Positions 16,960-26,240 are shown, numbered from the stretch's first letter. The stretch: DNA of 46,641 nt from an uncultured Spartobacteria bacterium (GCA_903901425.1 CAIURC010000048.1:1-46641); one strand, 5' to 3'. The notes: generated by a model not told the origin, from the letters alone. Numbers and translations are program-made.

Positions 16960-18138
16960 TCAGCGGGGCGCGGATTTCCCGTGCCCGTTCTTTTTTGCGA
17001 GGTCCAGCAGCCGCTGTGCAAAAACCAGGGCGGGATCGGCAGGGATTTTCTGCCGGATCAAGACTGCAGCGGCTGCGCCGATGGCGGGCCAGTCTTTGCG
17101 CCGGCGCCATGCCCGTGCCATGGCATCGCTGAGCAGAGCGAGCGTTGGAGCGGCTGCAACAAACCCCGTCTCGCCGTCGGAGATAAACTCGGCGTTTCCT
17201 GCAACTTCTGTCGTGATGACGGGACGCCCGCACAGCATGGCTTCGACGATTGCGAGAGGCAGTCCTTCATAACGGGACGGCAGGATGAGGGCGTGATTCT
17301 TTTTCCAGATCCCGGCGACATCTGAAACATGCCCGCAAAACTCAACTTTGGGATCAACCCCGAGTGTGTTGGCGAGCCTTTTAAGTGCGGACTCCATGCG
17401 GCCGGTGCCGTAAAAGGAAACGCGGAGGGGCGCCTCGTTCCAGGGCGGGCTGGAAAGAAGACGCAGGACGAGATCCTGTCCCTTTGCCGAAGGATCAAGC
17501 CTGCCAACGCATGCCAGTCGTGTCACAGGCGCATCGTCTGGCCAGTCGGGAACGAAATCCTGCCGGACGTTGCAGGGGTTCCGCACGATCTCAGAGTTGG
17601 GGAGTTTGCAGCCGACCTGGCATTCCAAGAGGCTCAGGTTGGTCTCAGACACGAAGAAGTTTTGTGCGGCACCGAGGAAGGCTGCTCCCAGTCTTTCAGC
17701 CAAAGAGTCATCGGGCCAGAGGGACTCGGCGTTTGCCTGTGCAATGCTGACGTAAGGCAGCCCGTGTTCCTGACAAATTTCCATGAATTCAATTCCGCAG
17801 GCGATTGCGCCGTGGGAAATGCAGACCAGATCGGGCCTGAAGCACCGGAGAAACCGATGAAGAACCGTTTGTTTCCCGGATCGCACGTGTCGCTTGAGCA
17901 CCCTCCGGCGCACGGCGTCCATCGTGCGTCGGACCAGACCTGGGGCGACCGGGTAGTGGGCAACCGGGATTCCAGCGGCGGAAAGCTCGCAGATTTTGGG
18001 CGGGCGAGGTCTCCAATCCGGCGCGAGGGCCATCACGTCATGACCGAGGATCTTGAGGCGCTGTGCGGTTTGACTCCAGAGTTCCTCCGAACCGCCCCAT
18101 GGGCTTGAAGCCATTCCCGTCGCAAAGAGGAATCTCAT
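16960..18138 (-). CDS. Glycosyltransferase family 4 (GT-B)
   Basis: This 392-aa cytoplasmic GT-B fold enzyme is the last gene of the minus-strand glycan locus. The N-terminal acceptor domain starts with MRFLFATGMASSPWGGSEE, whose Gly-rich loop (WGGSE) is typical of GT4. The C-terminal donor domain has VGRLDPSAKGQDLVL and the EX7E motif EGLPLAIVE, with GNAEFISDGETG after it. It transfers a sugar from a nucleotide-sugar donor to a growing glycan. Donor and linkage cannot be told. It is separated by 52 bases from the GT2 gene. Confidence 0.88.
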   Translation of the reverse strand: MRFLFATGMASSPWGGSEELWSQTAQRLKILGHDVMALAPDWRPRPPKICELSAAGIPVAHYPVAPGLVRRTMDAVRRRVLKRHVRSGKQTVLHRFLRCFRPDLVCISHGAIACGIEFMEICQEHGLPYVSIAQANAESLWPDDSLAERLGAAFLGAAQNFFVSETNLSLLECQVGCKLPNSEIVRNPCNVRQDFVPDWPDDAPVTRLACVGRLDPSAKGQDLVLRLLSSPPWNEAPLRVSFYGTGRMESALKRLANTLGVDPKVEFCGHVSDVAGIWKKNHALILPSRYEGLPLAIVEAMLCGRPVITTEVAGNAEFISDGETGFVAAAPTLALLSDAMARAWRRRKDWPAIGAAAAVLIRQKIPADPALVFAQRLLDLAKKNGHGKSAPR

Positions 18139-18190
18139 CAGGGATTTCTGGGAGAAGGGGTTGTTGGGGTGGTTGAGGAGGCTTGAAAGG

Positions 18191-19180
18191 TCATGGATCC
18201 GTACAGGCCCGTTTGAGCGCTCCGCACAACAAACGGGCGCGTGTCTCCAAGCGAAACCACGGACTCATCTCTTGGATAAAGCAGCGGTTGGCATGCACGG
18301 CTTCCTCAAGTCCCATTCTTCCGAACACCAAAACTTGGTTTTGGGCCATGCTCAAAACCATTCTTTGGAACGTCCAAGAATTGAATTCCGGAAACCGGTT
18401 CCGCAGACACTGGCTCAGGCGGAGGTAATCCCGCAGGTTTTCCGCGGAACGAACCAGTCGGCCGGTGTCGTTGCCGGGATGGATTCTGTAAAATGCGAGG
18501 GGCTCGTTGAGTGCGATGCCTCCGCCTTCGGCAACGGCCCGGATCCACATTTCCCAGTCGGCCACATGAACCAAACAGGGGATGAACCCGCCATGTCTTT
18601 CGTAGAAGGAACGCGGCACAACGGCGCCAGGCGTCCGCAGGGGATTGGAGTAGTAGAGGGGGGATGCGTTCCGGCCGGGGGTCTCGAGGAAGAGGGTTCT
18701 TGGGGACAACTGTTCTGGTTGCCCCTGAGAATCAGATTCGACGCTGCGCACATGGAAGAAGGACAACTCCGGGTGGCTCTGGTGAGCATTCTGCACCGCA
18801 CTGTAGAACCCCGGGGCAACCCAGTCGTCGCCGTGCAGGATGTGGACCAAGTGACCGCGGCTGCGTTCGATGCAGGTGTTGAAATTGGCAATCGCACCGC
18901 CGTTCTTTTCTTTCCGATAAAACCGGACCCGGTCTCCGGCCACCGCGCGCACTACCGCCTCCGGGTTGTCTGCGGTTGAGCAGTCGTCCACGACCTCGAT
19001 CTGCATCTGGTCTGGCCCCGGGTCCTGCGCGAGCACGCTTTCCAGGGTCTGGCGGAGGTACTGCGCGCAGTTGTAGGTCGGGATCATCACCGACCAGAGC
19101 GGGCGTTGGATCTCGGCCGGGACGGGGCCAATCGGGGGTGGCACAAACTGGGGGGCCACGGGGGGCATGGGGGGAATCAC
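18191..19180 (-). CDS. Glycosyltransferase family 2 (GT-A)
   Basis: This 329-aa inverting GT-A enzyme has the GT2 signatures WSVMIPTYNCAQYL near residue 30, EVVDDCST, and the DXD-like metal site HGDDW. The N-terminus is an unusual proline-rich leader of about 25 residues before the domain. The start is GTG 19180, which overlaps the FAD gene stop (GTGA 19177-19180); ATG 19168 is an alternative. It should act in the cytoplasm on the O-antigen-like glycan exported by the neighbouring ABC transporter. Confidence 0.88.
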   Translation of the reverse strand: MIPPMPPVAPQFVPPPIGPVPAEIQRPLWSVMIPTYNCAQYLRQTLESVLAQDPGPDQMQIEVVDDCSTADNPEAVVRAVAGDRVRFYRKEKNGGAIANFNTCIERSRGHLVHILHGDDWVAPGFYSAVQNAHQSHPELSFFHVRSVESDSQGQPEQLSPRTLFLETPGRNASPLYYSNPLRTPGAVVPRSFYERHGGFIPCLVHVADWEMWIRAVAEGGGIALNEPLAFYRIHPGNDTGRLVRSAENLRDYLRLSQCLRNRFPEFNSWTFQRMVLSMAQNQVLVFGRMGLEEAVHANRCFIQEMSPWFRLETRARLLCGALKRACTDP

Positions 19181-20607
19181 GGGGAGTTTCCGGTCTGGGT
19201 TTGCCAGCGGTGAAAGGGCCAGGGATGTTTTCCGGAGTTGGCGTGGTTCGGATCTGGCACGGTGATTTCAGGGCGGCCGTGTACCAGACGTTCCACGATT
19301 TCCACCCCCTGCATGAACGAGTGGTCCTGGTTGCTCACCTCGTATTTCCAGGCACCAAACCGGCCTCTGGACCAGATGCCCTCGCGCTCAAACACGGGCA
19401 GGATCTCAGCCAGGCACGGGTCTCGGTGAAGACCGGGGGTCGGGTAGCCGTGTTCCGCCCGGTAGACCCAGGTGGAAACAATCTCTTCCCGGCTGCAAAT
19501 GAGACGGGTGTTTAGCGCGCCTTGAATGACCTCTTCCAGAAGTCCGGCCCGGTTTACGGGCCGGTGCACGGACTCAGAGACCTCAGCCATCAGCGACCAG
19601 TGCTGGGAAATGTCAGGGACGTTGTGGGGCGAGTAGTTGCTGAAAACTGTGACCCGGTAGAACGGGCAGTTGGACTCGGGAAAATACATCCAGCATTTGG
19701 TGGCCAGTTCCGGAGGTGGCTGGCCCCGGAGACCAAGGCCAAAGATGTGGGACGAGGAATACAGAAGGCCGCGATCTGCGGCGGGTTGGAGGGCGTGCTG
19801 GCCGGTGAATTGGATGAGGTGGCGCAGGGAAAGCGTGGAGATCAGGGAGTCGTAGTGGAATTTCCGGCCATCAGCGGTGGTCACCTCGCGTTGGGCCATG
19901 TCGATGCGCTGGACCCGCGTATTGAACTGGAGGCGGTCGGCGGGCAGTCGGGATGCGCAGGCCTTCCAGATGGCGCCGGTTCCGCCCCGTTTCGGAAACT
20001 GGAAGGTATGGTTGGGGCCCCAGGAAAGGTCGTCCTTTTCAAACGCCAGATTGTGCAGGACCCGGCCGAGGTCGGTGACCGCCACCCGTTCGCCCACCCA
20101 GGAGGTGTTCATCATTTCGGGCGGAAAAGCCCAGACCTTGGCGTTGTAGGGCCGCAGAAACACCTCAGCCAGACCAGGGCCGAACATGGCATCGATCCAT
20201 TCCCCAAAGTTGGCAGGTGTGGGCCGGGGTGTCCGAGTGATCTCCACCAGACCCTGCAGGCAACGGTCCAAGTCTTCCGGGGGGAGGCGTCGGATGTTGT
20301 TCTGGAACGGGTAGGGCACAAACCTGTCCCGGATCCATACCCACGATTCCCTTTGGTGATGAAGCCAGCCATCGGCTCCAAGGAACTCGATCATGGCGCG
20401 ATCGAAGTACTCGTAGTGGGAGAACTGGACATGGCCGCCAATGTCCCACGTGAATCCCTGCGGATCGACAAAGGAGGCTGCAAGACCGCCGGGCTCCGGG
20501 GCGGCTTCCAGCAGAAGCCAGTCCGTGCGGCCCAGCTCCTGAAGCCGGTGCGCGGCACCCAGACCGGTCGGGCCAGATCCGAGGATGAGAAATGGGATGC
20601 GTTTCAT
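19177..20607 (-). CDS. FAD-dependent oxidoreductase, UDP-galactopyranose mutase / protoporphyrinogen oxidase-like
   Basis: This 476-aa flavoprotein begins with the dinucleotide-binding motif ILGSGPTGLGAAHRL and the acidic ribose-binding end LLLEA. It continues with the family block GGHVQFSHYEYFD and a GTGAIWKA middle segment. It resembles the Glf-like amine-oxidase family found in glycan loci, but it is longer than classical Glf (about 370-390 aa), so its reaction on a sugar nucleotide is unproven. Its position inside a glycan operon, with 4-base overlaps on both sides (ATGA with the methyltransferase at 20604-20607 and GTGA with GT2), argues for a role in donor-sugar synthesis and not in heme synthesis. 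Confidence 0.78.
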   Translation of the reverse strand: MKRIPFLILGSGPTGLGAAHRLQELGRTDWLLLEAAPEPGGLAASFVDPQGFTWDIGGHVQFSHYEYFDRAMIEFLGADGWLHHQRESWVWIRDRFVPYPFQNNIRRLPPEDLDRCLQGLVEITRTPRPTPANFGEWIDAMFGPGLAEVFLRPYNAKVWAFPPEMMNTSWVGERVAVTDLGRVLHNLAFEKDDLSWGPNHTFQFPKRGGTGAIWKACASRLPADRLQFNTRVQRIDMAQREVTTADGRKFHYDSLISTLSLRHLIQFTGQHALQPAADRGLLYSSSHIFGLGLRGQPPPELATKCWMYFPESNCPFYRVTVFSNYSPHNVPDISQHWSLMAEVSESVHRPVNRAGLLEEVIQGALNTRLICSREEIVSTWVYRAEHGYPTPGLHRDPCLAEILPVFEREGIWSRGRFGAWKYEVSNQDHSFMQGVEIVERLVHGRPEITVPDPNHANSGKHPWPFHRWQTQTGNSP

Positions 20608-21509
20608 GGCAGCAGTGGCCCGGGTTTCTGGTCCAACGGCTTGAGCCGCGCAATTCCGACCCTGCCATCGGCAGCGACAGATTCAAGGCCCAGGTCCCCG
20701 ATCCGTTCAAACACCGCACGGATTTCAGCCCACGCAGCGTCCACGTCGTCCAACACCACATAGCCACCCGGCCGCAGAAGGGGGCGAAGCGTCTGGAGTT
20801 CCCCGAGCAGATAGGCGGCGTCATGGTTGCCGTCCAGAAAGACGAGGTCGAACGTGCCGGGACAGATCCGGGCGAGGTTCTCGAGCACGTTCTCCGCGGC
20901 GGTTTCCTTGGAAAACTCCGCGGCGGGGTCGTAGCCGTCAAACACCGTGGCATCGTTGCTCACGCTTTTTTTTCCGGAGTACCCGGCCAGCACCAAGCTG
21001 TTGGACTGGAGCCCGGACGCCGACAAAAGGGCGAGCACATGGGACTGCGGTTGGTGGATGCCGCGATGGGGCAGGTTCGGGTCCACGGAGACCATCAGGG
21101 ACTCCGGGTGGAGTCGGACAAGAGCCGCAGTGAGTGAGGCCAGTGACACCCCAACAAAGTTGCCGATGTGCAATGCCCGCAGGGGGCGAGTCCCGTCCCA
21201 CTGTTTCACCACATGTTCCCGAATGAATTCGAGCGATTCCGGCGGGACGCTTCCCTCGCGGATGTGATTCTCGGGAAGGCCCCGGTCCCGCAGGAAACCG
21301 ACGATCTCCTCGTAGTTGTCAGCATTCAGAAGCGGGTCAGACGGGCCGCAGGTTTCTGTGGCCGCAATCTTTTGCTGGCGTGCGGAGTGGTACTGGGCTC
21401 GGGCAGACTCCTCGTTCACCCGGACGAGGAGGGCTTGGCGTCGCAGGTGGAGCGCCACCAAGCCATGCGGGAGAACCGCCTTCAGCAGGGTTTTGAGAAT
21501 CGCTTTCAT
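20604..21509 (-). CDS. Class I SAM-dependent methyltransferase (Methyltransf_24-like)
   Basis: The 301-aa product is read from ATG 21509, which overlaps the ABC ATPase stop by four bases (ATGA); the frame's extension to 21605 lies inside that gene. The Rossmann core has ALHIGNFVGVSLASLTAAL (SAM loop), SVDPN (acidic ribose ligand), and FDLVFLDGNHDAAYLL, followed by LLRPGGYVVLDDVD. This pattern is typical of methyltransferases that cap or decorate glycans. In ABC-dependent O-antigen systems such capping can set chain length and be recognised by the Wzt C-terminal domain, which fits its neighbours. Acceptor unknown. Confidence 0.82.
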   Translation of the reverse strand: MKAILKTLLKAVLPHGLVALHLRRQALLVRVNEESARAQYHSARQQKIAATETCGPSDPLLNADNYEEIVGFLRDRGLPENHIREGSVPPESLEFIREHVVKQWDGTRPLRALHIGNFVGVSLASLTAALVRLHPESLMVSVDPNLPHRGIHQPQSHVLALLSASGLQSNSLVLAGYSGKKSVSNDATVFDGYDPAAEFSKETAAENVLENLARICPGTFDLVFLDGNHDAAYLLGELQTLRPLLRPGGYVVLDDVDAAWAEIRAVFERIGDLGLESVAADGRVGIARLKPLDQKPGPLLP

Positions 21510-22762
21510 TCCACTTTCCAACCCACGCCAACGTAAATGTCCCCCCACCGGTTGTCGTCTGGAAAATTGCCGTGGAGGCTCCCCGCGACATCGAGGAGCG
21601 GGCAATGGAGGACCACATCGTAAAAAGATTGCTTGTCGGGCGAGAAGATGGCGACCGAAACGCCGTAGGAGCCGCGCCTAAGCATCGGCTGTTGGAACTC
21701 GGCAGCGAGCCGGCGCGTTCCCGTGCTGGAGATCGGCTTGGCCAGATCCGAGAGGTGGGTGGTGTAGAGGGGATTCTGACGCCCGTTCTCAAGGACAATC
21801 GCGTAGTCGCAGGGCGCGCCGGTCTCGGCTTCCACTTCGAGCACGATCCGGAACGGTTCACCCTGCCGGAACGCGGCGCACCGGGTGCCGTCCATGGATT
21901 CCGACCAGATGCGCTTGAGGGAAACGGTGCCCGGGATGGAAGCGGTTCGGAACTGCGCAGGGTCCAGGGTTTCGACCGGAGACCTCCGCAGGTAGTTGGC
22001 AACCACGGTGGGCGTGGGTCCATCCTCCAGCACCCGGCCGGACTGGAGATGAATGCAGCGCGAGGTCAGTCGGTCCACGGCTTCAAGATTGTGACTGACA
22101 AAAAGAACGGTGCGTCCGTGTCCTGCCACCTCCCGCATTTTGCCAAGGCACTTGCGCTGGAACTCCGCGTCACCCACGGCCAGCACCTCGTCCACGACTA
22201 GAATCTCCGGTTCGAGATGCGCGGCCACGGCGAACGCGAGCCGGACGTACATCCCGCTGCTGTAGCGTTTGACCGGGGTGTCCAGGAACTTCGATACCTC
22301 TGCAAAGGCCACGATTTCGTCAAATTTGCGCCGGATCTCGGCCCGGGTCATTCCGAGGATTGCGCCATTGAGAAAGATGTTTTCGCGGCCAGTCAGTTCC
22401 GGGTGAAAGCCGGTTCCGACCTCCAGCAGGCTGGCGACGCGGCCCCGGATGGTGATGGAACCCTCGGTGGGCTCGGTGATGCGGCTGAGAAGTTTGAGCA
22501 GGGTGCTTTTGCCCGCGCCGTTCCGGCCTACAATTCCCACCACCTCCCCGGTCTTCACCGAGAACGATACGTCCCGGAGCGCCCAGAAATCGGCCGCTGC
22601 CTGGCTTTCCGGAGGCGGTTTTTCCGTTGAGTTTGGCCGTCTACAGAAGAGCTTTTTGAGCTGCTCTCCCAGGACGTCCCGAAGCGCCGTGTGCCTCAGG
22701 CGCGAGTGCTGGAGTTGGTAGCATTTTCCGACTCCCTCGGATTTGAGGATCCAGTCGCTCAT
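21506..22762 (-). CDS. wzt: Polysaccharide ABC exporter ATPase with C-terminal Wzt-type glycan-binding domain
   Basis: This 418-aa protein has an intact ABC ATPase: Walker A GRNGAGKST, signature YSSGMYVRLAFA, Walker B ILVVDEVLAVGD, and H-loop FVSHN. The LLEVGTGFHPELTGRENI block is diagnostic of the Wzt/KpsT/TagH group. Residues about 260-418 form a beta-rich Wzt_C-like domain that in studied systems binds the capped glycan end before export. It works with the permease transcribed just before it (112-base gap). The pairing supports an ABC-dependent O-antigen or related surface polysaccharide pathway. Confidence 0.92.
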   Translation of the reverse strand: MSDWILKSEGVGKCYQLQHSRLRHTALRDVLGEQLKKLFCRRPNSTEKPPPESQAAADFWALRDVSFSVKTGEVVGIVGRNGAGKSTLLKLLSRITEPTEGSITIRGRVASLLEVGTGFHPELTGRENIFLNGAILGMTRAEIRRKFDEIVAFAEVSKFLDTPVKRYSSGMYVRLAFAVAAHLEPEILVVDEVLAVGDAEFQRKCLGKMREVAGHGRTVLFVSHNLEAVDRLTSRCIHLQSGRVLEDGPTPTVVANYLRRSPVETLDPAQFRTASIPGTVSLKRIWSESMDGTRCAAFRQGEPFRIVLEVEAETGAPCDYAIVLENGRQNPLYTTHLSDLAKPISSTGTRRLAAEFQQPMLRRGSYGVSVAIFSPDKQSFYDVVLHCPLLDVAGSLHGNFPDDNRWGDIYVGVGWKVE

Positions 22763-22874
22763 GGCATCCGGGGCGGTTCGCCTGTGCAGGAGTGGCGGCG
22801 TGGTTCAGCCTCTCCCGGGGCGTTCCAGGCTTTGCGGAATGGGCGGAGAACGGGTTCCATTTTTGGGGGAAGCG

Positions 22875-23693
22875 TCAGATCACGTCGGCAAAGGTGCGTT
22901 CCACCCTGCGGAAATACCAGAGGCCGCCCACGCCCAGCACGGCGGTGAACGCCACTGACGCGACCAGTCCAGGCAGGTAAAGCGCGGATTCCCCCCGGAG
23001 AAGCGCCCAACGGAACCCGTCAATCACACCCACCATGGGGTTGAGCGAATACAGCAGGCGCCATTTTTCCGGGATCAATGCTGAGTCGATCCCGACCGGT
23101 GAGATGAAAAACCCGAACTGCAGAATGAACGGAACGATGTATCGGAAATCCCGGTACCGGACGGTGAGCGCGCAGAGCCAGAGGCCGGCTCCCAGAGCGG
23201 CCCCGGCTGCAAGGAGCAGGAAGAGCGGGAGTGTCAGGAGCCGCCAGTCCGGGCAGAAACGCATCCAGACAAACAGGCCCAGAAGCACTCCAAAGGAGAG
23301 GAGGAGGTCCACCAATCCGGTCATGACGGCACCCGCCGGGATGAGCAGGCGCGGGAAATAGACCTTGGAGATGAGCGGGGCGCTTGAAACCAGGCTGTTG
23401 CTGGCTTCGCTGAGGGCGGAGGAAAAAAACTGCCACGGCAAAGCGCCGGCGCAAACCAGAAGCGCGTAGGGGACGGTTCCGGGCGCTCGAAGCTGCGCGA
23501 CCTTGCCAAACAGGACCGTGAACACCGCCACGGTCATCAAAGGACGGATTACCGCCCAGGCAACGCCGACCACGGTTTGTTTGTAGCGGACGGCGAGGTC
23601 CCTCCAGACCAGGATCAAAAACAGTTCCCGGTACCGCCACAGGTCGCCCCAGTAGTTTTTTTCAGCGCGTCCGGGGGCGAGAATGAGTTCCAT
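22875..23693 (-). CDS. wzm: ABC-2 type polysaccharide exporter permease
   Basis: This 272-aa integral membrane protein, six predicted helices, belongs to the Wzm/KpsM/TagG family. ATG 23693 (MELILAPGRAEKNYWGDLWRY) is chosen because that motif, an amphipathic N-terminus before the first helix, is the family's usual beginning. The frame extends to 23921, but that would add 76 unrelated residues and overlap polX. The conserved VWRDLAVRYKQTVVGVAWAV segment (read as VWRDLAVRYKQ then TVVGVAWAV) and the ISPVGID region near helix 5 are present. It is the first gene of the minus-strand glycan operon and forms the channel for the Wzt-like ATPase. Confidence 0.9.
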   Translation of the reverse strand: MELILAPGRAEKNYWGDLWRYRELFLILVWRDLAVRYKQTVVGVAWAVIRPLMTVAVFTVLFGKVAQLRAPGTVPYALLVCAGALPWQFFSSALSEASNSLVSSAPLISKVYFPRLLIPAGAVMTGLVDLLLSFGVLLGLFVWMRFCPDWRLLTLPLFLLLAAGAALGAGLWLCALTVRYRDFRYIVPFILQFGFFISPVGIDSALIPEKWRLLYSLNPMVGVIDGFRWALLRGESALYLPGLVASVAFTAVLGVGGLWYFRRVERTFADVI

Positions 23694-23852
23694 GCGGGAA
23701 AGGCGGCCGTTGTGCTGGAGAGCAGTCTGAGTTGCTTCTCTTGAGTATGGGCGGGGGATCGCTGCCGGTTCAATCGAATATGGCAGGCGAGACTGCTCAA
23801 TGCAGACTGCAGATCGTTTCGACAGGCTTGCGGTCATCTGAAAGAGTGGCGC

Positions 23853-25604
23853 ATGGCCCAGATCACGAAAGAAGGAATCATCGAGGTGCTCGAGTCGATT
23901 GCGCGGTTGCTCGAGCTGCAAGGCGAGAACGTGTTCAAAATCCGCGCCTACACCAACGCTGCGCGGATTTTGGAAACATTTTCGGGCGACCTTGAAATCC
24001 TGGCACGGGAAGAACGCCTCGGCGAGATCGAGGGAATCGGCAAGGCGCTTTCCGAAAAGATCGCCGAACTCCTAAACACCGGCCGCCTCGAGTTCTATGA
24101 CAAGCTCAAGGCGCAATTCCCGGCCGGACTCTTTGACCTCTTCGAACTCCAGGGACTCGGCCCGAAAAAGATCCGGGCACTCTGGGAGAAACTCGAAATC
24201 ACCTCGGTGCCGGAACTGGAGGCAGCCTGCAAGGACGGCCGGGTGTCCGGCCTGGCTGGATTTGGCGAAAAGACGGCGGCCAACATCCTGGAATCCATCG
24301 CGGCGCGGGCCCGGTATGCAGGCCGGTACCGGATCGGCGACGTGGCCGGGGAAGCGGAACAGATGCTCTCAGACCTGCGCGAACTTCCGGACGTAATGCT
24401 TTCGGCACTGGCCGGAAGTTATCGGCGGCGCAAGGAGGTGGTCGGGGACCTGGATTTCATCGTGGCCACGCGCGAGCCGGGGGTGGTTTCGGATTTTTTT
24501 GTGGGGCATCCGATGGTGGAAACGGTGCTCGTTCACGGTGCCACCAAGTCGAGTGTCCGGTTTAAGTCGGGGATTCAGGCCGATTTGCGTGTGGTAAAAA
24601 CAGGCGAGTACCCGTTTGCACTCAACTATTTCACCGGCTCCAAGGAGCACAACATCGTCCTGCGTTCCCGCGCCCTGGCCCGGGGCTGGACCTTGAACGA
24701 GTACCGGTTGGCTCCCGTTGAGGGGGAGAAGCACGAACCCATTCCGCCCGTGTACGAAGAGAGAGATCTCTACCGGGCGCTGGGGCTGGACTATGTCCCG
24801 CCTGAACTTCGGGAGGACCGGGGCGAAATCCGGGCCGCCGAAACGCACACCCTTCCGGATTTGGTGGAACTGGAAAACCTGCGCGGCACATTTCACAACC
24901 ACACCACCACCAGCGATGGTCGCTCAACGCTCGCCGAAATGGCCGATGCGGCTCAGGAACTGGGACTCCAGTACCTCGGCATCGCAGACCACAGCCGCTC
25001 TTCGTTCCAAGCACACGGTCTCGAACCGGAGCGTCTCCTGGCTCAGGTGGCGGAAATCCGGGAACTCAACGGCACGTTCGGTGGGCATTTTAAGATCTTT
25101 GCAGGGACGGAGTGCGACATCCTCAAGGACGGCACCCTAGATTTTCCAGACGAGATTTTGGGGCAGTTGGATTACGTGGTGGCTTCGGTGCATGCGGCTT
25201 TCACGCAGTCACAGGCGGAGATGACCAAGCGGATCATCCGGGCAATTTCGAATCCATACGTGACCATGCTGGGGCACATGACCGGCCGGTTGCTCCTGGC
25301 GCGGGAAGCCTATCAGGTGGACGTGCCCGCCATTCTGGATGCTGCAGCCGAGACGGGCACCGTGATTGAGCTGAATGCGAGTCCATGGCGGCTGGACATG
25401 GACTGGCGGTGGTGGCCTCTGGCCAAGGAAAAGGGAGTCCGTTGTTCGATCAACCCGGACGCACACCATGCGGACCAGCTCCAAAACCTGTGGTTCGGGG
25501 TCGGCGCAGCCCGCAAGGGGTGGTTGACCCGGGGCGACGTGATCAATTGTTTGCCCCTCGGCAAGATCGAGGCGGAACTCGCCCGGAAACGGAACAGGGC
25601 GTGA
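23853..25604 (+). CDS. polX: DNA polymerase/3'-5' exonuclease PolX
   Basis: This 583-aa protein matches bacterial family X polymerases in length and order. It has an N-terminal helix-hairpin-helix 8-kDa domain (about 1-150, with the GIGKALSEKIAEL and GLGPKKIRALWE hairpins), a Pol beta-type palm with the GSYRR-like motif (AGSYRRRKEVVGDLDFIVA) carrying catalytic aspartates, and a C-terminal PHP phosphoesterase domain (about 345-575) with metal ligands in FHNHTTTSDG and GIADHSRSS. It fills short gaps in base-excision repair and has PHP-dependent 3'-5' exonuclease activity. It diverges from the glycan operon and converges on the peroxiredoxin gene. Confidence 0.95.
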   Translation: MAQITKEGIIEVLESIARLLELQGENVFKIRAYTNAARILETFSGDLEILAREERLGEIEGIGKALSEKIAELLNTGRLEFYDKLKAQFPAGLFDLFELQGLGPKKIRALWEKLEITSVPELEAACKDGRVSGLAGFGEKTAANILESIAARARYAGRYRIGDVAGEAEQMLSDLRELPDVMLSALAGSYRRRKEVVGDLDFIVATREPGVVSDFFVGHPMVETVLVHGATKSSVRFKSGIQADLRVVKTGEYPFALNYFTGSKEHNIVLRSRALARGWTLNEYRLAPVEGEKHEPIPPVYEERDLYRALGLDYVPPELREDRGEIRAAETHTLPDLVELENLRGTFHNHTTTSDGRSTLAEMADAAQELGLQYLGIADHSRSSFQAHGLEPERLLAQVAEIRELNGTFGGHFKIFAGTECDILKDGTLDFPDEILGQLDYVVASVHAAFTQSQAEMTKRIIRAISNPYVTMLGHMTGRLLLAREAYQVDVPAILDAAAETGTVIELNASPWRLDMDWRWWPLAKEKGVRCSINPDAHHADQLQNLWFGVGAARKGWLTRGDVINCLPLGKIEAELARKRNRA

Positions 25605-25653
25605 TTGGAGTTCTTCGACGCCCGTGGGCGGAGAGAACGGGACGTCAAAGACA

Positions 25654-25688
25654 AATGCCGATGACCGCGCAACGCAGTCATCGGCATT
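25654..25688. terminator. Perfect 12-bp inverted repeat between convergent genes
   Basis: AATGCCGATGAC (25654-25665) is perfectly complementary to GTCATCGGCATT (25677-25688) around an 11-base loop. It sits between the polX stop (25604) and the peroxiredoxin stop (25731), so it can serve as a bidirectional transcript end. On the minus strand it is followed by TTTGTCTTTG, a modest U-rich tail; on the plus strand there is no U-tract. Confidence 0.6.
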
Positions 25689-25730
25689 CAAGGGAGTCAG
25701 TGGGTCAGGAGATCTGCCCGGATGGCCGGA

Positions 25731-26240
25731 TTACTTGGAGAGTTGCTCCAGCGCGGCCAGAACGTCTTTGGCGTGGGAGTCAGTCGACGCTTTGGGCATG
25801 GTCCAGACCACCTTGCCGTCCTTGATCAGGAAAGACTGACGCTTGGTAATGGGGCCGAGATGGGGCACCCCGAAAGCATCTGCCACTTTGCTGTCGGAAT
25901 CTGCGATGAGAGTGAAAGGCAGGGTGAACTTGTCGACGAACTTTTTCTGGGACTCCGGTTTGTCGCCGCTGACGCCGAGCACTTGGACGCCCTTGGCCTT
26001 GAGTGTGGACCAGTCGTCCCGGAGGCTGCACGCCTGCTTGGTGCATCCCGGCGTGTCGGCTTTGGGGTAGAAATAGACGAGCGTGGGCCCCTTGGCGTAC
26101 ACGTCCTTGAACTGGACGGTTTTGCCGTCCTGATCCAGAGCGGAGAGGTCCGGGGCGGGCGCGCCGACGTCGAGGGCTTTGCAGAAAGAGGGAGCGGAGA
26201 AGAGGCAGAGAACCGCGCAGAGCAGGGAACGGATTTTCAT
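25731..26240 (-). CDS. Secreted BCP/PrxQ-type peroxiredoxin
   Basis: The 169-aa product is read from ATG 26240, which gives a signal peptide (MKIRSLLCAVLCLFSAPSFC). The upstream extension to 26321 is intergenic. The thioredoxin-fold domain has the peroxidatic cysteine in TPGCTKQAC with a second Cys five residues on, the C-x4-C arrangement of BCP/PrxQ enzymes with a resolving cysteine in the same chain. It reduces H2O2 and organic peroxides. A secretory signal is less usual for this group and implies periplasmic action, needing a periplasmic thiol donor. A lipobox-like Cys near the cleavage site (PSFC) could make it a lipoprotein. Confidence 0.88.
   Translation of the reverse strand: MKIRSLLCAVLCLFSAPSFCKALDVGAPAPDLSALDQDGKTVQFKDVYAKGPTLVYFYPKADTPGCTKQACSLRDDWSTLKAKGVQVLGVSGDKPESQKKFVDKFTLPFTLIADSDSKVADAFGVPHLGPITKRQSFLIKDGKVVWTMPKASTDSHAKDVLAALEQLSK

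Noticed and set aside
15752-17233. 493-codon minus-strand frame opposite the SGNH gene and beta-helix remnant
   Set aside because: No domain or signal; the opposite strand has clear SGNH catalytic blocks.
19522-20763. 413-codon plus-strand frame opposite the FAD enzyme
   Set aside because: Shadow of the FAD oxidoreductase gene, which has clear dinucleotide-binding motifs.
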